Assembly: GCF_002863565.1 (NCBI RefSeq)
Contig: NZ_PGUW01000004.1
Span: 186,001 to 250,000, forward strand
Direction of reading: 5' to 3'
From: Bacillus sp. V5-8f
GTDB lineage: Bacteria; Bacillota; Bacilli; Bacillales; DSM-1321
Length of the DNA stretch: 64,000 nt
The notes under the pieces were generated by a model that made no database searches, was not told the origin of the DNA, and saw only the letters and a list, made by a program, of their open reading frames with translations. A program made the position numbers and the translations under genes. This document shows positions 39,995 through 50,026 of this stretch, one piece after another. Every line of letters begins with the position of its first letter. Positions within the stretch are counted from its first letter, which is position 1.

Positions 39995-41407
39995 ATGTCA
40001 AAACAACAAATTGGTGTAATCGGTCTTGCTGTAATGGGCAAGAACCTGGCGTTCAATATCGAAAGCAGAGGGTATTCTGTATCGGTATATAACCGCTCAA
40101 GGGAAAAAACGGACGAAATGATGAAAGAAGCACAAGGGAAAAATGTTGTACCTACATACAGTATGGAAGAGTTTGTCTCATCACTGGAAAGCCCAAGAAA
40201 AATCTTGTTAATGGTAAAAGCAGGAGGAGCAACGGATGCTACAATTGAGCAGCTTAAGCCTCTGCTTGATAAAGGGGACATCGTGATTGATGGCGGTAAC
40301 ACGTTCTTCAAGGATACTCAGCGCCGCAATGAAGAGTTGAGCGAGCTTGGGATCCATTTCATTGGTACAGGTGTATCAGGCGGGGAAGAAGGGGCATTGA
40401 CAGGACCTTCGATCATGCCTGGCGGCCAAAAAGAAGCTTATGAGCTGGTTGCCCCAATTTTAAAAGATATTTCTGCAAAAGTTAATGGTGACGCTTGCTG
40501 CACCTATATCGGTCCGGATGGCGCTGGACATTATGTCAAAATGGTGCACAACGGTATTGAGTATGGTGATATGCAGCTGATTTCAGAATCTTATTTCTTA
40601 TTGAAAAATATTCTTGGTTTATCAGCAGAAGAGCTTCACAGCGTGTTCGCAGAATGGAATAAAGGTGAGCTGGACAGCTATCTAATTGAAATTACTGCAG
40701 ATATCTTCAAAAAATATGATGAGGAAACAGGCAAGCCAATGGTTGATGTGATCCTTGATAAAGCTGGCCAAAAAGGAACCGGTAAATGGACAAGCCAAAG
40801 TGCCCTTGATCTGGGTGTTCCTCTTCCGATCATCACGGAATCAGTTTTTGCCCGTTTCATCTCTGCTCTTAAGGACGAGCGTGTCGCTGCAAGCAAAGTA
40901 TTGAGCGGCCCTGAAGCAAAACCTTTTGACGGCGATAAGGAAGCGTTCATCGAAAGCATCCGTAAAGCGCTATATATGAGTAAAATTTGCTCTTATGCGC
41001 AAGGCTTTGCCCAAATGAAGGCAGCTTCTGAAGAGTATGGATGGGATTTAAGTTATGGTGAAATAGCTATGATTTTCCGCGGCGGCTGCATTATCCGCGC
41101 GCAATTCCTACAAAAGATCAAGGATGCATACGATCGTGAAGCCAACCTGAACAACCTGCTTCTTGATCCTTATTTCAAGGAGATCGTGGAAAGCTACCAG
41201 GGAGCACTACGTGAAGTTATCGTAACGGCAACATTGAATGGTATTCCAGTCCCTAGCTTCTCAGCTGCATTGTCTTATTATGACAGCTACCGCACGGAAA
41301 CCCTTCCGGCCAACCTAATTCAGGCCCAGCGCGATTACTTTGGGGCGCATACATATCAACGTGTTGATAAAGAAGGCACTTTCCATACAGAGTGGATGGA
41401 GAAATAA
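39995..41407 (+). CDS. gndA: 6-phosphogluconate dehydrogenase, decarboxylating
   Basis: This 470-residue enzyme makes ribulose 5-phosphate, CO2 and NADPH. The NADP loop [17 protein letters not shown] is at residues 8-24, YNRSREKT follows, and the active-site motif [16 protein letters not shown] lies near 185. The C-terminal [16 protein letters not shown] forms the substrate tail. Together with the convergent zwf it provides the oxidative pentose phosphate pathway. The ribosome binding site is GAAGGGAAG. Confidence 0.97.
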   Translation: MSKQQIGVIGLAVMGKNLAFNIESRGYSVSVYNRSREKTDEMMKEAQGKNVVPTYSMEEFVSSLESPRKILLMVKAGGATDATIEQLKPLLDKGDIVIDGGNTFFKDTQRRNEELSELGIHFIGTGVSGGEEGALTGPSIMPGGQKEAYELVAPILKDISAKVNGDACCTYIGPDGAGHYVKMVHNGIEYGDMQLISESYFLLKNILGLSAEELHSVFAEWNKGELDSYLIEITADIFKKYDEETGKPMVDVILDKAGQKGTGKWTSQSALDLGVPLPIITESVFARFISALKDERVAASKVLSGPEAKPFDGDKEAFIESIRKALYMSKICSYAQGFAQMKAASEEYGWDLSYGEIAMIFRGGCIIRAQFLQKIKDAYDREANLNNLLLDPYFKEIVESYQGALREVIVTATLNGIPVPSFSAALSYYDSYRTETLPANLIQAQRDYFGAHTYQRVDKEGTFHTEWMEK

Positions 41408-41421
41408 AATAGCAGCAGTCT

Positions 41422-41460
41422 AAACGGATTAAGCCCAGTGGGTTTAGTCCGTTTTTCTTT
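41422..41460 (+). terminator. Terminator of gndA
   Basis: AAACGGATTAAGCCC pairs with GGGTTTAGTCCGTTT (G-U pairs included) around a short AGT loop and is followed by TTTCTTTT. Confidence 0.8.
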
Positions 41461-41589
41461 TACAAAACAAGCAATACAATGGGTTATCTCTAAAAGCCCT
41501 AGTAAAAAGCAGCAGCTAAAGTTATATTGGTTGATCTTTATACGTATAATTCAGCAGTCCGTAAGCCGATGGAGGGAGGATAACAGGCT

Positions 41590-41748
41590 GTGTTTTGGAT
41601 TGTTGTAGGTATATTTGTTTTTTTAGTAGTCGCTGAAACAAGTATTTCTTTTTGGTTGAACAGAGGGGCAACTAAACAACCAATAATAAGAAACTATAGA
41701 TTCGTCAAACTTATCAAAAATAAATTATCAAAAAACAAAGCAAGATAA
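41590..41748 (+). CDS. Small single-pass membrane protein, unrecognised
   Basis: A 52-codon ORF begins at GTG nine bases after GGAGGGAGGA, an unusually strong ribosome binding site for an otherwise empty 390-base gap. The product has a hydrophobic N-terminus (FWIVVGIFVFLVVAETSISF) followed by a very basic tail rich in Lys, Arg and Asn. I do not recognise it. It ends just before a bidirectional terminator shared with zwf, which supports a real transcription unit. It lies between gndA and zwf. Confidence 0.5.
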   Translation: MFWIVVGIFVFLVVAETSISFWLNRGATKQPIIRNYRFVKLIKNKLSKNKAR

Positions 41749-41755
41749 AAGCAAC

Positions 41756-41783
41756 AGAGGATGTCCGATTCAGGACATCCTCT
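41756..41783. terminator. Bidirectional terminator between the small ORF and zwf
   Basis: AGAGGATGTCC and GGACATCCTCT form an eleven-base-pair perfect stem with a six-base loop. On the minus strand it is followed by GTTGCTTTTAT, so it mainly serves zwf. Confidence 0.7.
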
Positions 41784-41796
41784 GCAAGTATGGATA

Positions 41797-43299
41797 TTAA
41801 CAATTTTCCTCAAGGTCAAGGTTTTCTACAGGCCACCAGGAATGGCCGTCCTTTTCCAATAGCTCGTCAGCACATGTCGGTCCTGTCGTGCCAGCTGGAT
41901 AGTTAGGGAATGAGGTTTCTTTTGTGTTCTCCCAGAAATTTGAAATGCTATCAACAAACTTCCAGGACAACGCCACTTCATCCCAGTGGGTAAAGTTCGT
42001 TGCATCTCCGCGCATGCTGTCATATAAAAGCCTTTCATAGGCTTCAGGTGTATTGATGCGGTCGGTGCCTTTATTAGAGAAGGATAATTGCACCGGAGTC
42101 GATTTCATGTTTGTCCCTGTTTTTCTGGCGTTAAGAAGGAGCGTAATTCCTTCATCAGGCTGGATATGAATGACCAGGAGGTTAGGGTGGAGGGTTTCCT
42201 CCGTTTTATAATATAAGTTCATAGGAATATCCTTGAATTGAACAACGATTTTCGTTGATTTTATATCCATCCGTTTACCCGTACGAATATAAAAAGGTAC
42301 ACCCGCCCAACGGAAATTGGCGATCATGAGTTTACCCGCAACAAATGTTTCGGTGTTGGAATCTGGGTCGACCATCGGTTCTTGCCGATAACCGGGAACT
42401 TGCTCTCCATTCAAGGAGCCGGCTGCGTACTGGCCGCGAACAAAATATTGACTCACTTCTTCTTTTTTCATAGGGCGAAGCGAACGAAGAGCGCGGACTT
42501 TTTCGCTGCGTATTTCCTCGGTGGTCAGCCGGATTGGCGGCTCCATGGCTAGGAGTGCGACCATTTGAAGCATGTGGTTTTGAACCATGTCGCGCAATGC
42601 ACCGCTTTTTTCATAATAACGTCCCCGTTCCTCTACTCCAAGTGTTTCACTCGAGGTAACCTGGATATTGGAAATGTATCTGCTGTTCCAAAGCGGTTCA
42701 AAAATGGCATTTGCGAAACGGATTACTTCGATGTTTTGAACCATTTCTTTACCAAGATAATGGTCAATCCGGTAGATTTCATCCTCGCTAAACGCTGTAC
42801 GGATTTGTTCGTTCAGCTCTTGGGCACTTTCAAAGCTGTGGCCGAAAGGCTTTTCAATTACAAGGCGCTTGTATCCGTTTGTTTCTGTCAATCCTTGTTC
42901 TTTCACCTGTTCTGCAATCGTACCGAAGAATTCCGGTGCCATCGCTAAGTAAAATATCCGGTTTCCTTCCAGCTTATAATGGCTGTCCAGTTGATCGGCG
43001 ATTTCCTTTAGCTGTATGTATGATTCTGAGCTGGTTACATCATGCGAATGGTAATAGAAATGCGAAGCAAATTCATCGACGTTTTCGCTTTCCCCGGCAA
43101 AAGTTAAAATCGATTCTTTGACGTTGGCCTGAAATTCATCATTCGACAACTGTCTCCTGGCTACACCCACGACAGCGAATTTATTTATTTGCTCTTTCTG
43201 GAATAATCGATAAATGGAAGGGAACAGTTTTCGCTTCGCCAGGTCCCCGGTTGCGCCGAAAATCATGATTAATGCGGTCGGTTTGTTTTCTTCAATCAA
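41797..43299 (-). CDS. zwf: Glucose-6-phosphate dehydrogenase
   Basis: This 500-residue enzyme oxidises glucose 6-phosphate to 6-phosphogluconolactone with NADP. The coenzyme loop is IFGATGDLAKRKLFPS near residues 12-27, and the active-site signature RIDHYLGKE is near 177. I chose the TTG at 43299, seven bases after AGAGGT, which gives the normal family N-terminus; a start seven codons upstream lies before that site. It converges on gndA, the next enzyme of the pathway. Confidence 0.95.
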   Translation of the reverse strand: MIEENKPTALIMIFGATGDLAKRKLFPSIYRLFQKEQINKFAVVGVARRQLSNDEFQANVKESILTFAGESENVDEFASHFYYHSHDVTSSESYIQLKEIADQLDSHYKLEGNRIFYLAMAPEFFGTIAEQVKEQGLTETNGYKRLVIEKPFGHSFESAQELNEQIRTAFSEDEIYRIDHYLGKEMVQNIEVIRFANAIFEPLWNSRYISNIQVTSSETLGVEERGRYYEKSGALRDMVQNHMLQMVALLAMEPPIRLTTEEIRSEKVRALRSLRPMKKEEVSQYFVRGQYAAGSLNGEQVPGYRQEPMVDPDSNTETFVAGKLMIANFRWAGVPFYIRTGKRMDIKSTKIVVQFKDIPMNLYYKTEETLHPNLLVIHIQPDEGITLLLNARKTGTNMKSTPVQLSFSNKGTDRINTPEAYERLLYDSMRGDATNFTHWDEVALSWKFVDSISNFWENTKETSFPNYPAGTTGPTCADELLEKDGHSWWPVENLDLEENC

Positions 43300-43757
43300 T
43301 GTTAAAACCTCTTTTCTCAAGTTTCACAACTATTCTGTCTTTCCTGACAAAACAATCTATTCCAATATATAATTTGTTGGCTTTTTACGCAAATGTTGAG
43401 CATACCCTTATTGTTTTGCAAACCTTCACAATATATTCCCTCTATGTAATTCGATAAAATCCTGAGTTTTCAGTGGTTTAAAAGAGTAGGATAAAGGTGC
43501 GCAAGTTATGGAAACATTCCATGAAACCCATGATTTTTGATCCCGCATGCTGCTTACTATCTCCCTGCAAAAATGCGCGAACTGAATTTCAGGAACCAAA
43601 AAACGGCTTCTCAGTTAATTGGTAAGCTGGGTGCCGAGGGTCTGGTTGGAAATGCAGCAGGTGGTACGAAAGGATTGAATATACAATGGCTCTTAAAACG
43701 CCATGCTTTTTATGCTATATTGAGAGAATACATAATCGCAGGTGGAGGTTAATTATA

Positions 43758-44696
43758 GTGGATTTAGTATTTTTAGGCACTGGTGCAGCGGTGCCGGCCA
43801 AGGCCAGGAATGTATCTTCCATTGCGCTGCAACTCCTTGAAGAAAGGGGGGCAGTATGGCTGTTTGACTGCGGTGAAGCTACACAGCACCAAATCTTGAA
43901 AACTCCAGTCAAACCGCGAAAGATTGAGAAAATATTCATTACCCACCTTCACGGGGATCATATTTTCGGGCTGCCCGGCTTGCTTGGCAGCCGGTCGTTT
44001 CAGGGTGGAGTAGACGAGCTCACGATCTATGGCCCACCGGGGGTAGAAGAGTTCGTAAAAACAAGCATAAGGGTAAGCGGTACCCACTTGAAATACTCTC
44101 TTAAAGTTATTGAGATAGAAGGAGGCACTTTGTTTGAAGATGAACAATTTACCGTGTCGGCGCTCCCGCTTGCTCATGGGATGTTTTGTCTGGGGTATCG
44201 GATTGTAGAACATGACCGTCCTGGAAGCTTACTGATCGATAAGCTTAGGGCTGAGGGTGTAAAACCTGGCCCTGCCTTCAAAGCCCTTAAGAATGGGGAA
44301 AATGTGAATCTAGAGGATGGAAGGATATTGAATGCGGCTGATTACGTTGGTGCTCCGCAAAGGGGGCGCATCATTACGATTTTGGGAGATACTCGGCCGT
44401 GTGACAATGCTGTAGTCCTTGCGAAGGATGCTGATTATTTGATACACGAAGCGACATTTGCTCAAGACGAGCACGAAATGGCACACGACTATTTTCACTC
44501 GACAACAGCACAGGCCGCCACGATGGCAAAACGTGCAAACGCAAAACATTTACTATTAACCCATATCAGCTCGAGGTACACTGCGGAGGATTCAGATAGG
44601 CTTAGAACTGAAAGCATGGAAATATTTCCGAGATCTATTATTGCCGAGGATCTTCTCAGCATAAAAATCCCCCTTTATCCGGACCAGCATAATTAG
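43758..44696 (+). CDS. rnz: Ribonuclease Z
   Basis: This 312-residue metallo-beta-lactamase-fold endonuclease trims tRNA 3' ends of precursors lacking an encoded CCA. The opening [18 protein letters not shown], the zinc motif [13 protein letters not shown] near residue 62, GDTRPCDN near 216 and the late zinc histidine in LLTHISSRY near 275 are all present. The GTG at 43758 follows GGTGGAGG; a longer ORF start has no site. The 437-base gap before it holds only an ORF without a ribosome binding site. Confidence 0.96.
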   Translation: MDLVFLGTGAAVPAKARNVSSIALQLLEERGAVWLFDCGEATQHQILKTPVKPRKIEKIFITHLHGDHIFGLPGLLGSRSFQGGVDELTIYGPPGVEEFVKTSIRVSGTHLKYSLKVIEIEGGTLFEDEQFTVSALPLAHGMFCLGYRIVEHDRPGSLLIDKLRAEGVKPGPAFKALKNGENVNLEDGRILNAADYVGAPQRGRIITILGDTRPCDNAVVLAKDADYLIHEATFAQDEHEMAHDYFHSTTAQAATMAKRANAKHLLLTHISSRYTAEDSDRLRTESMEIFPRSIIAEDLLSIKIPLYPDQHN

Positions 44697-44731
44697 GCTT
44701 CAGAGTGTTAGCTTTGATGGAGGAAACTAAG

Positions 44732-44767
44732 AAACCATCCAGGATCATTGTTTCTGGATGGTTTTTT
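44732..44767. terminator. Bidirectional terminator between rnz and namA
   Basis: AAACCATCCAG and CTGGATGGTTT form a perfect eleven-base-pair stem with an eleven-base loop; T-runs follow on the plus strand and a shorter one on the minus strand. Both genes converge on it. Confidence 0.85.
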
Positions 44768-44784
44768 ACATTTATTGTTCTTTT

Positions 44785-45801
44785 TTACCAAGCCCTTTTG
44801 TACTGTACAGGCGGTTCAACTTCATGCCGCAGTTCTTTAGCGGCATTTCTAGGCCAGTAAGGATCACGCAAAAGCTCGCGGGCAAGGAGTACTAAATCAG
44901 CCCGGTTATTTTGCAAAATTTCCTCTGCCTGGATGCCTGAAGTAATTAGGCCTACAGCCGCGGTATCAATGCTGGCCCCATGTTTGATTGTTTCACTGAA
45001 TGGTACCTGATAACCCGGATAAGCCTTAATCTTTGCGGGAACGACTGCTCCTGAACTAACATCAATTAGATCGACTCCGTCTTCTTTCATCCAGCGGGCC
45101 ATCTCCACATACTTCTCTGCTGTCATGCCTTCTTCATGATAATCATGGGCCGATAAGCGGACGAATAATGGGCCGTCCCAGACTTCCTTCACAGCGGCTA
45201 TCGTTTCCTTAAGGATGCGGTAACGGTTTTGGGCGGCGCCCCCATACTCATCTGTCCGTTTGTTGCTTAACGGAGAGAGGAATTGGTTGATTAGGTAGCC
45301 GTGGGCAGCATGTAGTTCAATCACATCGAAGCCGGCTTTTATTGCACGCTCTGCGCCAACTTTAAAGGCTTGAACTGTTTCTTCAATATCCTTCTTTGTC
45401 ATTTCTCTTGGGGTTTTATATTGATCGTTAAATGCAATTGGCGAAGGAGCTATAATCTCTTCTCTAACCTCCGATTTCCTCCCGGCGTGGGCCAGCTGGA
45501 TTCCGGTCATGGCACCCTGCTCTTTTATCAATGAAACCAGCTTAGCCAACCCTTCAACATGCTCATCACTCCAAATCCCCAGGTCGTTGACTGAGATTCT
45601 CCCCTGAGCCGTGACTGCTGTCGCTTCGGTTATGATCAAACCGACACCACCGACTGCCCGGCTGGTATAATGGGTTTTATGCCAGGTTTGTACGAGGCCG
45701 TCCTCGTCAGGGCAGGAGTATTGGCACATAGGTGACATCACAATACGGTTCTTCAATGTTACATTCTTAATCTGGTAAGGTGAAAATAGCTTTGCACTCA
45801 T
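44785..45801 (-). CDS. namA: NADPH dehydrogenase NamA (Old Yellow Enzyme family, YqjM)
   Basis: This 338-residue FMN ene-reductase reduces activated alkenes and quinones with NADPH. It opens with [20 protein letters not shown]; the regulatory cysteine lies in SPMCQYS (Cys26), the substrate-binding histidine pair in [10 protein letters not shown] near 164-170, and the dimer arginine-finger tail in VQYKRAW at the end. Length equals B. subtilis YqjM. The ribosome binding site is AAGGAGAG. It is alone between two convergent or spaced genes. Confidence 0.95.
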   Translation of the reverse strand: MSAKLFSPYQIKNVTLKNRIVMSPMCQYSCPDEDGLVQTWHKTHYTSRAVGGVGLIITEATAVTAQGRISVNDLGIWSDEHVEGLAKLVSLIKEQGAMTGIQLAHAGRKSEVREEIIAPSPIAFNDQYKTPREMTKKDIEETVQAFKVGAERAIKAGFDVIELHAAHGYLINQFLSPLSNKRTDEYGGAAQNRYRILKETIAAVKEVWDGPLFVRLSAHDYHEEGMTAEKYVEMARWMKEDGVDLIDVSSGAVVPAKIKAYPGYQVPFSETIKHGASIDTAAVGLITSGIQAEEILQNNRADLVLLARELLRDPYWPRNAAKELRHEVEPPVQYKRAW

Positions 45802-45903
45802 GCTTCCACTCTCCTTGCATCTTTGGATTCAAATACAAGGTTAGTATATCAATCATTGTAACTGACTACTATAAATCTGATTGGTTCGCCTTATACTCTA
45901 ATG

Positions 45904-45939
45904 CATTACCTGTTGGGCGCGTGCCCCCAACACGGTAAT
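45904..45939. other. Palindromic hairpin between proI and namA
   Basis: ATTACC and GGTAAT enclose TTGGG/CCCAA with a GC-rich centre, an imperfect but strong stem. No T-run follows on either strand. It lies downstream of proI and could slow its transcription or be a relic repeat. Confidence 0.35.
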
Positions 45940-45977
45940 ACGTTCGGACGCAGAATCCTTTCAGGCCATGTTAAGCT

Positions 45978-46826
45978 TTATCTTGCGTTTAATAAGCTTT
46001 CGGCTAGCTCATCGCTGATTTGCCGTCCCAATTTTTTAGATTGCATGGCTGCCTCTTGAATGCAGGAAATAACTGCTGCTTGAACACCGCTATCCTCCAA
46101 GACATTAAGACCAGCTTCCGTTGTTCCTCCCGGGGACGTAACCTCTTTGCGGAGAACAGCCGGGGACTTATCAGATTGGCTCAACATTGCCGCTGCACCG
46201 ATCAACGTCTGGATAATCAATTGCTTGGCAGTCTCCGCGTCCAGCCCGATTGTCAGCGACGATTTTTCCATTGCTTCCACCAGATAGTAAATATAGGCCG
46301 GACCGCTGCCTGATAATCCGGTTACCGCATCCAGCTGATCTTCTTTGACGGTAGTGACAGTCCCAATTGTTTCAAAAAGCTCTTGGGCCAGATCAAGATC
46401 ATGCTCACTTGCATGTTGATTGCCGGCAATAGCTGTTGCAGATTCTCCTACAGCCGCCGATGTATTTGGCATCGCACGGATAATAGAAACCTTCTTGCTG
46501 ATTAGGCCCTCCAGGCTTGCGGTGTGAACGCCCGCGGCTACTGATATAAGCAGCATTTGTTCGCTGATAAAAGGCTTCGCCGCCTCCATTGCTCCAAGAA
46601 TATCCTTTGGCTTTACGGCAAGGAATACAATATCGGCATCCTTAAGCAGCGTTTCTAATGATTCCGAAATAGACACCCCATACCGGCTTTGCAAAAAAGC
46701 AAGTCTATCTTTATCGCTCCTGTTTGTTATATAAATTTCTTTCGGTTTGACAATATCTTTCGCAACCATTCCTGATATGATGGCTTCTGCCATCGATCCT
46801 GCACCAATAAATGCAATCTTTCTCAT
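45978..46826 (-). CDS. proI: Pyrroline-5-carboxylate reductase
   Basis: This 282-residue enzyme reduces pyrroline-5-carboxylate to proline with NADPH. The coenzyme loop FIGAGSMAEAIISGM is at residues 5-19; the signature DAVTGLSGSGPAYIYYLVEAM lies near 160-180 and VTSPGGTTEAGL near 228. The ribosome binding site is GGGAGGAA. A T-box leader with a proline specifier codon stands directly upstream, so expression rises when tRNA-Pro is uncharged. The position between namA and yqjP matches B. subtilis proI (yqjO). Confidence 0.95.
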   Translation of the reverse strand: MRKIAFIGAGSMAEAIISGMVAKDIVKPKEIYITNRSDKDRLAFLQSRYGVSISESLETLLKDADIVFLAVKPKDILGAMEAAKPFISEQMLLISVAAGVHTASLEGLISKKVSIIRAMPNTSAAVGESATAIAGNQHASEHDLDLAQELFETIGTVTTVKEDQLDAVTGLSGSGPAYIYYLVEAMEKSSLTIGLDAETAKQLIIQTLIGAAAMLSQSDKSPAVLRKEVTSPGGTTEAGLNVLEDSGVQAAVISCIQEAAMQSKKLGRQISDELAESLLNAR

Positions 46827-46860
46827 AAAAATTCCTCCCTATGTAAAACGATTAAAATCA

Positions 46861-47110
46861 AAAAAGACCCTTCATCCAAATAAAGGACGAAAGGCCTTAG
46901 CTTCCGTGGTACCACCTTTGTTCATCTTCCTTTTAATATGGAAAGATACAACTCTTGTAACCGTTACCGCCGGTCGGACGCCAGGTTTTCCTGAAGGCTC
47001 ATAAGGTAGGTTCAATATCCTAACGGAACTGTGAAGCCTTTCAGCCGATGGGCTTCACTCTCTTTAGCCATAGGGTATTTACTGGTCTTATTCATTGCCA
47101 TGCCGTTTTA
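46861..47110 (-). promoter_or_regulatory. T-box riboswitch controlling proI
   Basis: On the minus strand the leader starts near 47105 with stem I, an AGTA loop (about 47080) and an AGAGA-type element. The specifier loop has GAA-CCT-A, giving CCU for proline at complement 47008-47010. The conserved antiterminator bulge AAGGTGGTACCACGGAAG spans 46900-46920, and a terminator of GGCCTTTCGTCC/GGATGAAGGGTC with six T ends near 46861. The genes proI and the proline specifier agree with each other. Confidence 0.92.
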
Positions 47111-47476
47111 ATTTTACTAGTGATTATGAGGTAAGGACAGGTCTCATGTCAACAAAGGATTGTTAGAAAAGTCAAAAAAATAATTCCAAACTATGTGAAA
47201 ATAATGACAACCAACTTTCTTAGAGGTAATATATGTATAAATAAAATGTTTTGTACTTGTTTTTATTCCCGGCTTTCCAAAGGTTAAGAAAAGAAAATAT
47301 CCTGCATGAACAGGTAGCAACCCTCCAACACAAACATTTAATAAGCATAAAGAAATCTAAAGTGGGGGATAACTGCCAGTCAATGTCCGAATGGTTCAAT
47401 TAAACATCACGACGGCATGAACCATCCTTATGCGAGTTTTACTTTATATAAATATAACATTCAAGGTGGCAGAAAA

Positions 47477-48442
47477 ATGACAGAATGGAACAATGGCGTT
47501 GCAAAAATCTCCTTGCCGACACCTTTTCCGGTAGGAGATGTAAATGTTTATCTCTTAAAAGGAGATGCTTTGACATTGATTGATACTGGCCTAAGCACAG
47601 AGCAAGGAAAAGAAGCGCTGATACGGGGCTTGGGGCAGGTTGGATTGAGGTTGGAAGATATTGAGCAAATTGTGTTAACTCATCACCACCCCGACCACGC
47701 AGGAGGCCTTGGACTTTTTTCACAGGATGTTCCGGTATATGGCCATCCGAATAACCAAAGGTTTCTTCTGATGACCGATGAATTTATTGAGGAACACGAG
47801 CGTTTTTACCTCGATTTTGCACGTAAGCTCGGGGTTCCTGAGGATTATAAGAAGATGATTGCCCAAATCCGGCGCTCTGCGAAATATGTCAGCCCACGCG
47901 TTCTTAGGTCTGGACTCATCGAAGGGGATGCAGTTCCGGCACACGCTGATTGGAAGGTGATAGAAACACCAGGTCATGCACAGAGCCATATCTCGTTCTA
48001 CCGGGAAAAAGACGGTGTGATGATTGGTGGGGATCACCTGCTTGAAAAAATATCACCTAACCCGTTGATGGAGCCTCCCATTCATCCGGGGGAGGAACGG
48101 CCCAAGCCTCTGCTCCAATACAATGAATCGTTAAATAAATGGCTTGGCATCCCTATTTCTATGCTGTATACCGGCCATGGCAACGAAGTGTTTGATGTGC
48201 CGGGCGTCATTAAAAAACAGAGGGAACGCCAGCACCTTCGTGCGATGAATGTCAAAAAGATGCTTGAAGGAAAGGCCTTATCAGGCTTCGAGGTTTGCAG
48301 GCGGCTCTTTCCTGCTGTATATGAGAAGGAATTGGGCCTTACGCTGTCGGAAACGGTTGGGCAACTTGATTATCTTGAGAATTTAGGAGAAATTAAAGCA
48401 GAAGAAAAGTCAGGAACCATTCTTTATTCTGTTCGCCAATGA
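47477..48442 (+). CDS. yqjP: Metallo-beta-lactamase-fold hydrolase YqjP
   Basis: This 321-residue protein has the zinc motif THHHPDHAGG near residue 70, further ligands GHAQSHISFY and GGDHLL near 165-185, and TGHG near 228. A C-terminal winged-helix-like domain (about 250-321) is typical of the YqjP/BLACT-type group. The substrate is unknown; hydrolysis of thioesters or lactones is possible. The ATG at 47477 follows AAGGTGG; an in-frame start 20 codons upstream has no site. yqjQ follows 15 bases later, so they form an operon. The 366-base gap before it holds no gene I can support. Confidence 0.85.
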   Translation: MTEWNNGVAKISLPTPFPVGDVNVYLLKGDALTLIDTGLSTEQGKEALIRGLGQVGLRLEDIEQIVLTHHHPDHAGGLGLFSQDVPVYGHPNNQRFLLMTDEFIEEHERFYLDFARKLGVPEDYKKMIAQIRRSAKYVSPRVLRSGLIEGDAVPAHADWKVIETPGHAQSHISFYREKDGVMIGGDHLLEKISPNPLMEPPIHPGEERPKPLLQYNESLNKWLGIPISMLYTGHGNEVFDVPGVIKKQRERQHLRAMNVKKMLEGKALSGFEVCRRLFPAVYEKELGLTLSETVGQLDYLENLGEIKAEEKSGTILYSVRQ

Positions 48443-48457
48443 TAAGGTGGGATTTGT

Positions 48458-49249
48458 ATGGGTAGGCTGCAAGGAAAATGTGTGGTGATTACGGGGGCTT
48501 CCGGGGGAATCGGAAGAGAGACGGCCCTCCGGGCGGCAAAGGAAGGGGCGCGAGTTGTCCTTCTAGCACGAAGCATCGATAAATTAAATCAATTGAAGGA
48601 CGAAATATCTGGCAGCTACCAAACAGAAGCCTTTGCGTTTAAGCTTGATGTAGCCGACACGGCAAAAATTAAACCGCTATTTGAAGAGATTACAAGAATT
48701 GCCGGTGAAATTGATGTGCTTGTGAACAATGCTGGTTTTGGGGTTTTTAAAGAAGCTCATGAGGCCGACCCAGAAGAGGTGAAAGCAATGTTCGATGTCA
48801 ATGTGCTTGGATTGATTTCATGCACACAGGCTGTCATTCCCTCCATGGTGCGACGCAACTATGGACATATCATTAACATTGCGTCACAGGCTGGCAAAAT
48901 CGCTACCCCGAAATCGAGTGTCTATTCGGCGACCAAGCATGCTGTATTGGGCTATTCAAACAGTCTCCGCCTCGAGCTGATAAGAGAGCATGTGTTTGTA
49001 ACAACCGTTAATCCAGGGCCAATAGCTACGAATTTTTTTGATATTGCGGACCAATCCGGAACTTACGTAAAGAATATCCAAAAATTCATGCTGAAACCGG
49101 ATTATGTCGCAGAAAAAATTGTTTCCGCCATGCTTACGAAAAAACGGGAAATCAACCTGCCCGGATGGATGAATCTGGGGAGCACCCTTTACACCTTATT
49201 TCCAAGAACTGTAGAAGCAGTTGGGAAAAATGCCTTTTTTAAAAAATAG
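48458..49249 (+). CDS. yqjQ: Short-chain dehydrogenase/reductase YqjQ
   Basis: This 263-residue classical SDR has the cofactor loop TGASGGIGRE at residues 13-22, NNAGFG near 92, and the catalytic YSATKHA near 157. The C-terminal stretch with KNAFFKK is membrane-peripheral in character. The substrate is unknown. It is co-transcribed with yqjP, the same pair as in B. subtilis. The ribosome binding site is AAGGTGGG. Confidence 0.9.
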   Translation: MGRLQGKCVVITGASGGIGRETALRAAKEGARVVLLARSIDKLNQLKDEISGSYQTEAFAFKLDVADTAKIKPLFEEITRIAGEIDVLVNNAGFGVFKEAHEADPEEVKAMFDVNVLGLISCTQAVIPSMVRRNYGHIINIASQAGKIATPKSSVYSATKHAVLGYSNSLRLELIREHVFVTTVNPGPIATNFFDIADQSGTYVKNIQKFMLKPDYVAEKIVSAMLTKKREINLPGWMNLGSTLYTLFPRTVEAVGKNAFFKK

Positions 49250-49412
49250 AAGTCCGTTCCCTATGGCATAGGATCATTTCTCGTATCATCTCTTTTAAAA
49301 AAGGGACGATTTTCTTTACCAAATCTGGTTTTTTGTGTATGTTTCAAGTGTATTGTTTGAAATTCTTATGGTTTTAGAGTTTTCGCCTATTGGGGGAGTT
49401 GGAGGGAAGCAA

Positions 49413-49946
49413 ATGAATACAAAAGCTATGTTGCTGCTGACTATTTTTAGTGTGGCATTTGCATTAGCTGGCTGCGATCCCGGGCACGGAACGAATAACG
49501 AAGAAATAAATAAAGGGGAAACCGGATATATCACTGACGTGGCTGATGCGAAAGAAGTGTTGATTAAAACCACCTATTACAAAGTATCAGAAAACACGTC
49601 GATTAAAGATTCAAATGGCGAAAAACTAAAAATAAGCGATTTGAAAATAGGGATGAAGGCTAAGGTCTGGTATGCAGGGGAAATGGAAGAATCGCTTCCA
49701 GGCCATGCAAATGCAAGGCTGATAATTATCCAGAAAGATGACGAAAGCTTGCAAGAACAGAACGTTGTGTCTTCCGTAATCTCAAATATCCAGGAAGGGG
49801 AAAACCAGCGTTTTTTTGTCTGGAAGCTGACATATCTTGCTGATGAACGGGCCTACCAGCTGGAAATGATGAGTCGTTCCAATTTGGATAGCTCTTTCAC
49901 AGTGACGGTGGATGAAACATCATATAAAGTTTTATATAAGGAGTAA
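49413..49946 (+). CDS. DUF3221-like lipoprotein
   Basis: This 177-residue protein has a lipoprotein signal peptide with lipobox LAGC (Cys21). The mature part contains GYITDVADAKEVLIKTTYYK and IGMKAKVWYAGEMEESLPGHA, the beta-rich pattern of DUF3221-type proteins. The function is unknown; it is anchored outside the cell membrane. The ATG follows GGAGGGAAGC; the longer ORF begins before this site. Codon use looks like that of its neighbours. It stands alone and ends at a terminator. Confidence 0.75.
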   Translation: MNTKAMLLLTIFSVAFALAGCDPGHGTNNEEINKGETGYITDVADAKEVLIKTTYYKVSENTSIKDSNGEKLKISDLKIGMKAKVWYAGEMEESLPGHANARLIIIQKDDESLQEQNVVSSVISNIQEGENQRFFVWKLTYLADERAYQLEMMSRSNLDSSFTVTVDETSYKVLYKE

Positions 49947-49964
49947 AAGGCTTTCAGCTTTTTA

Positions 49965-50012
49965 AAGGGAACAGGGGCGGTTTCTTACACATTTTTGCCC
50001 TTGTTTTGTTTT
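49965..50012 (+). terminator. Terminator of the lipoprotein gene
   Basis: AACAGGGGC pairs with GCCCTTGTT (one mismatch or G-U) around a 17-base loop and is followed by TTGTTTTTACTTTTT. Confidence 0.6.
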
Positions 50013-50026
50013 TACTTTTTATAGTT

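Noticed and set aside
43537..43752. A 71-codon ORF before rnz (TTG start) with some protein-like sequence.
   Set aside because: It has no ribosome binding site and I recognise nothing in it; it runs into the rnz leader.
47290..47345. A stretch before yqjP (CAGGTAGCAACCCTCC) that looks a little like a riboswitch core.
   Set aside because: No complete preQ1, SAM or other known fold could be drawn, and no terminator or sequestering stem is evident.
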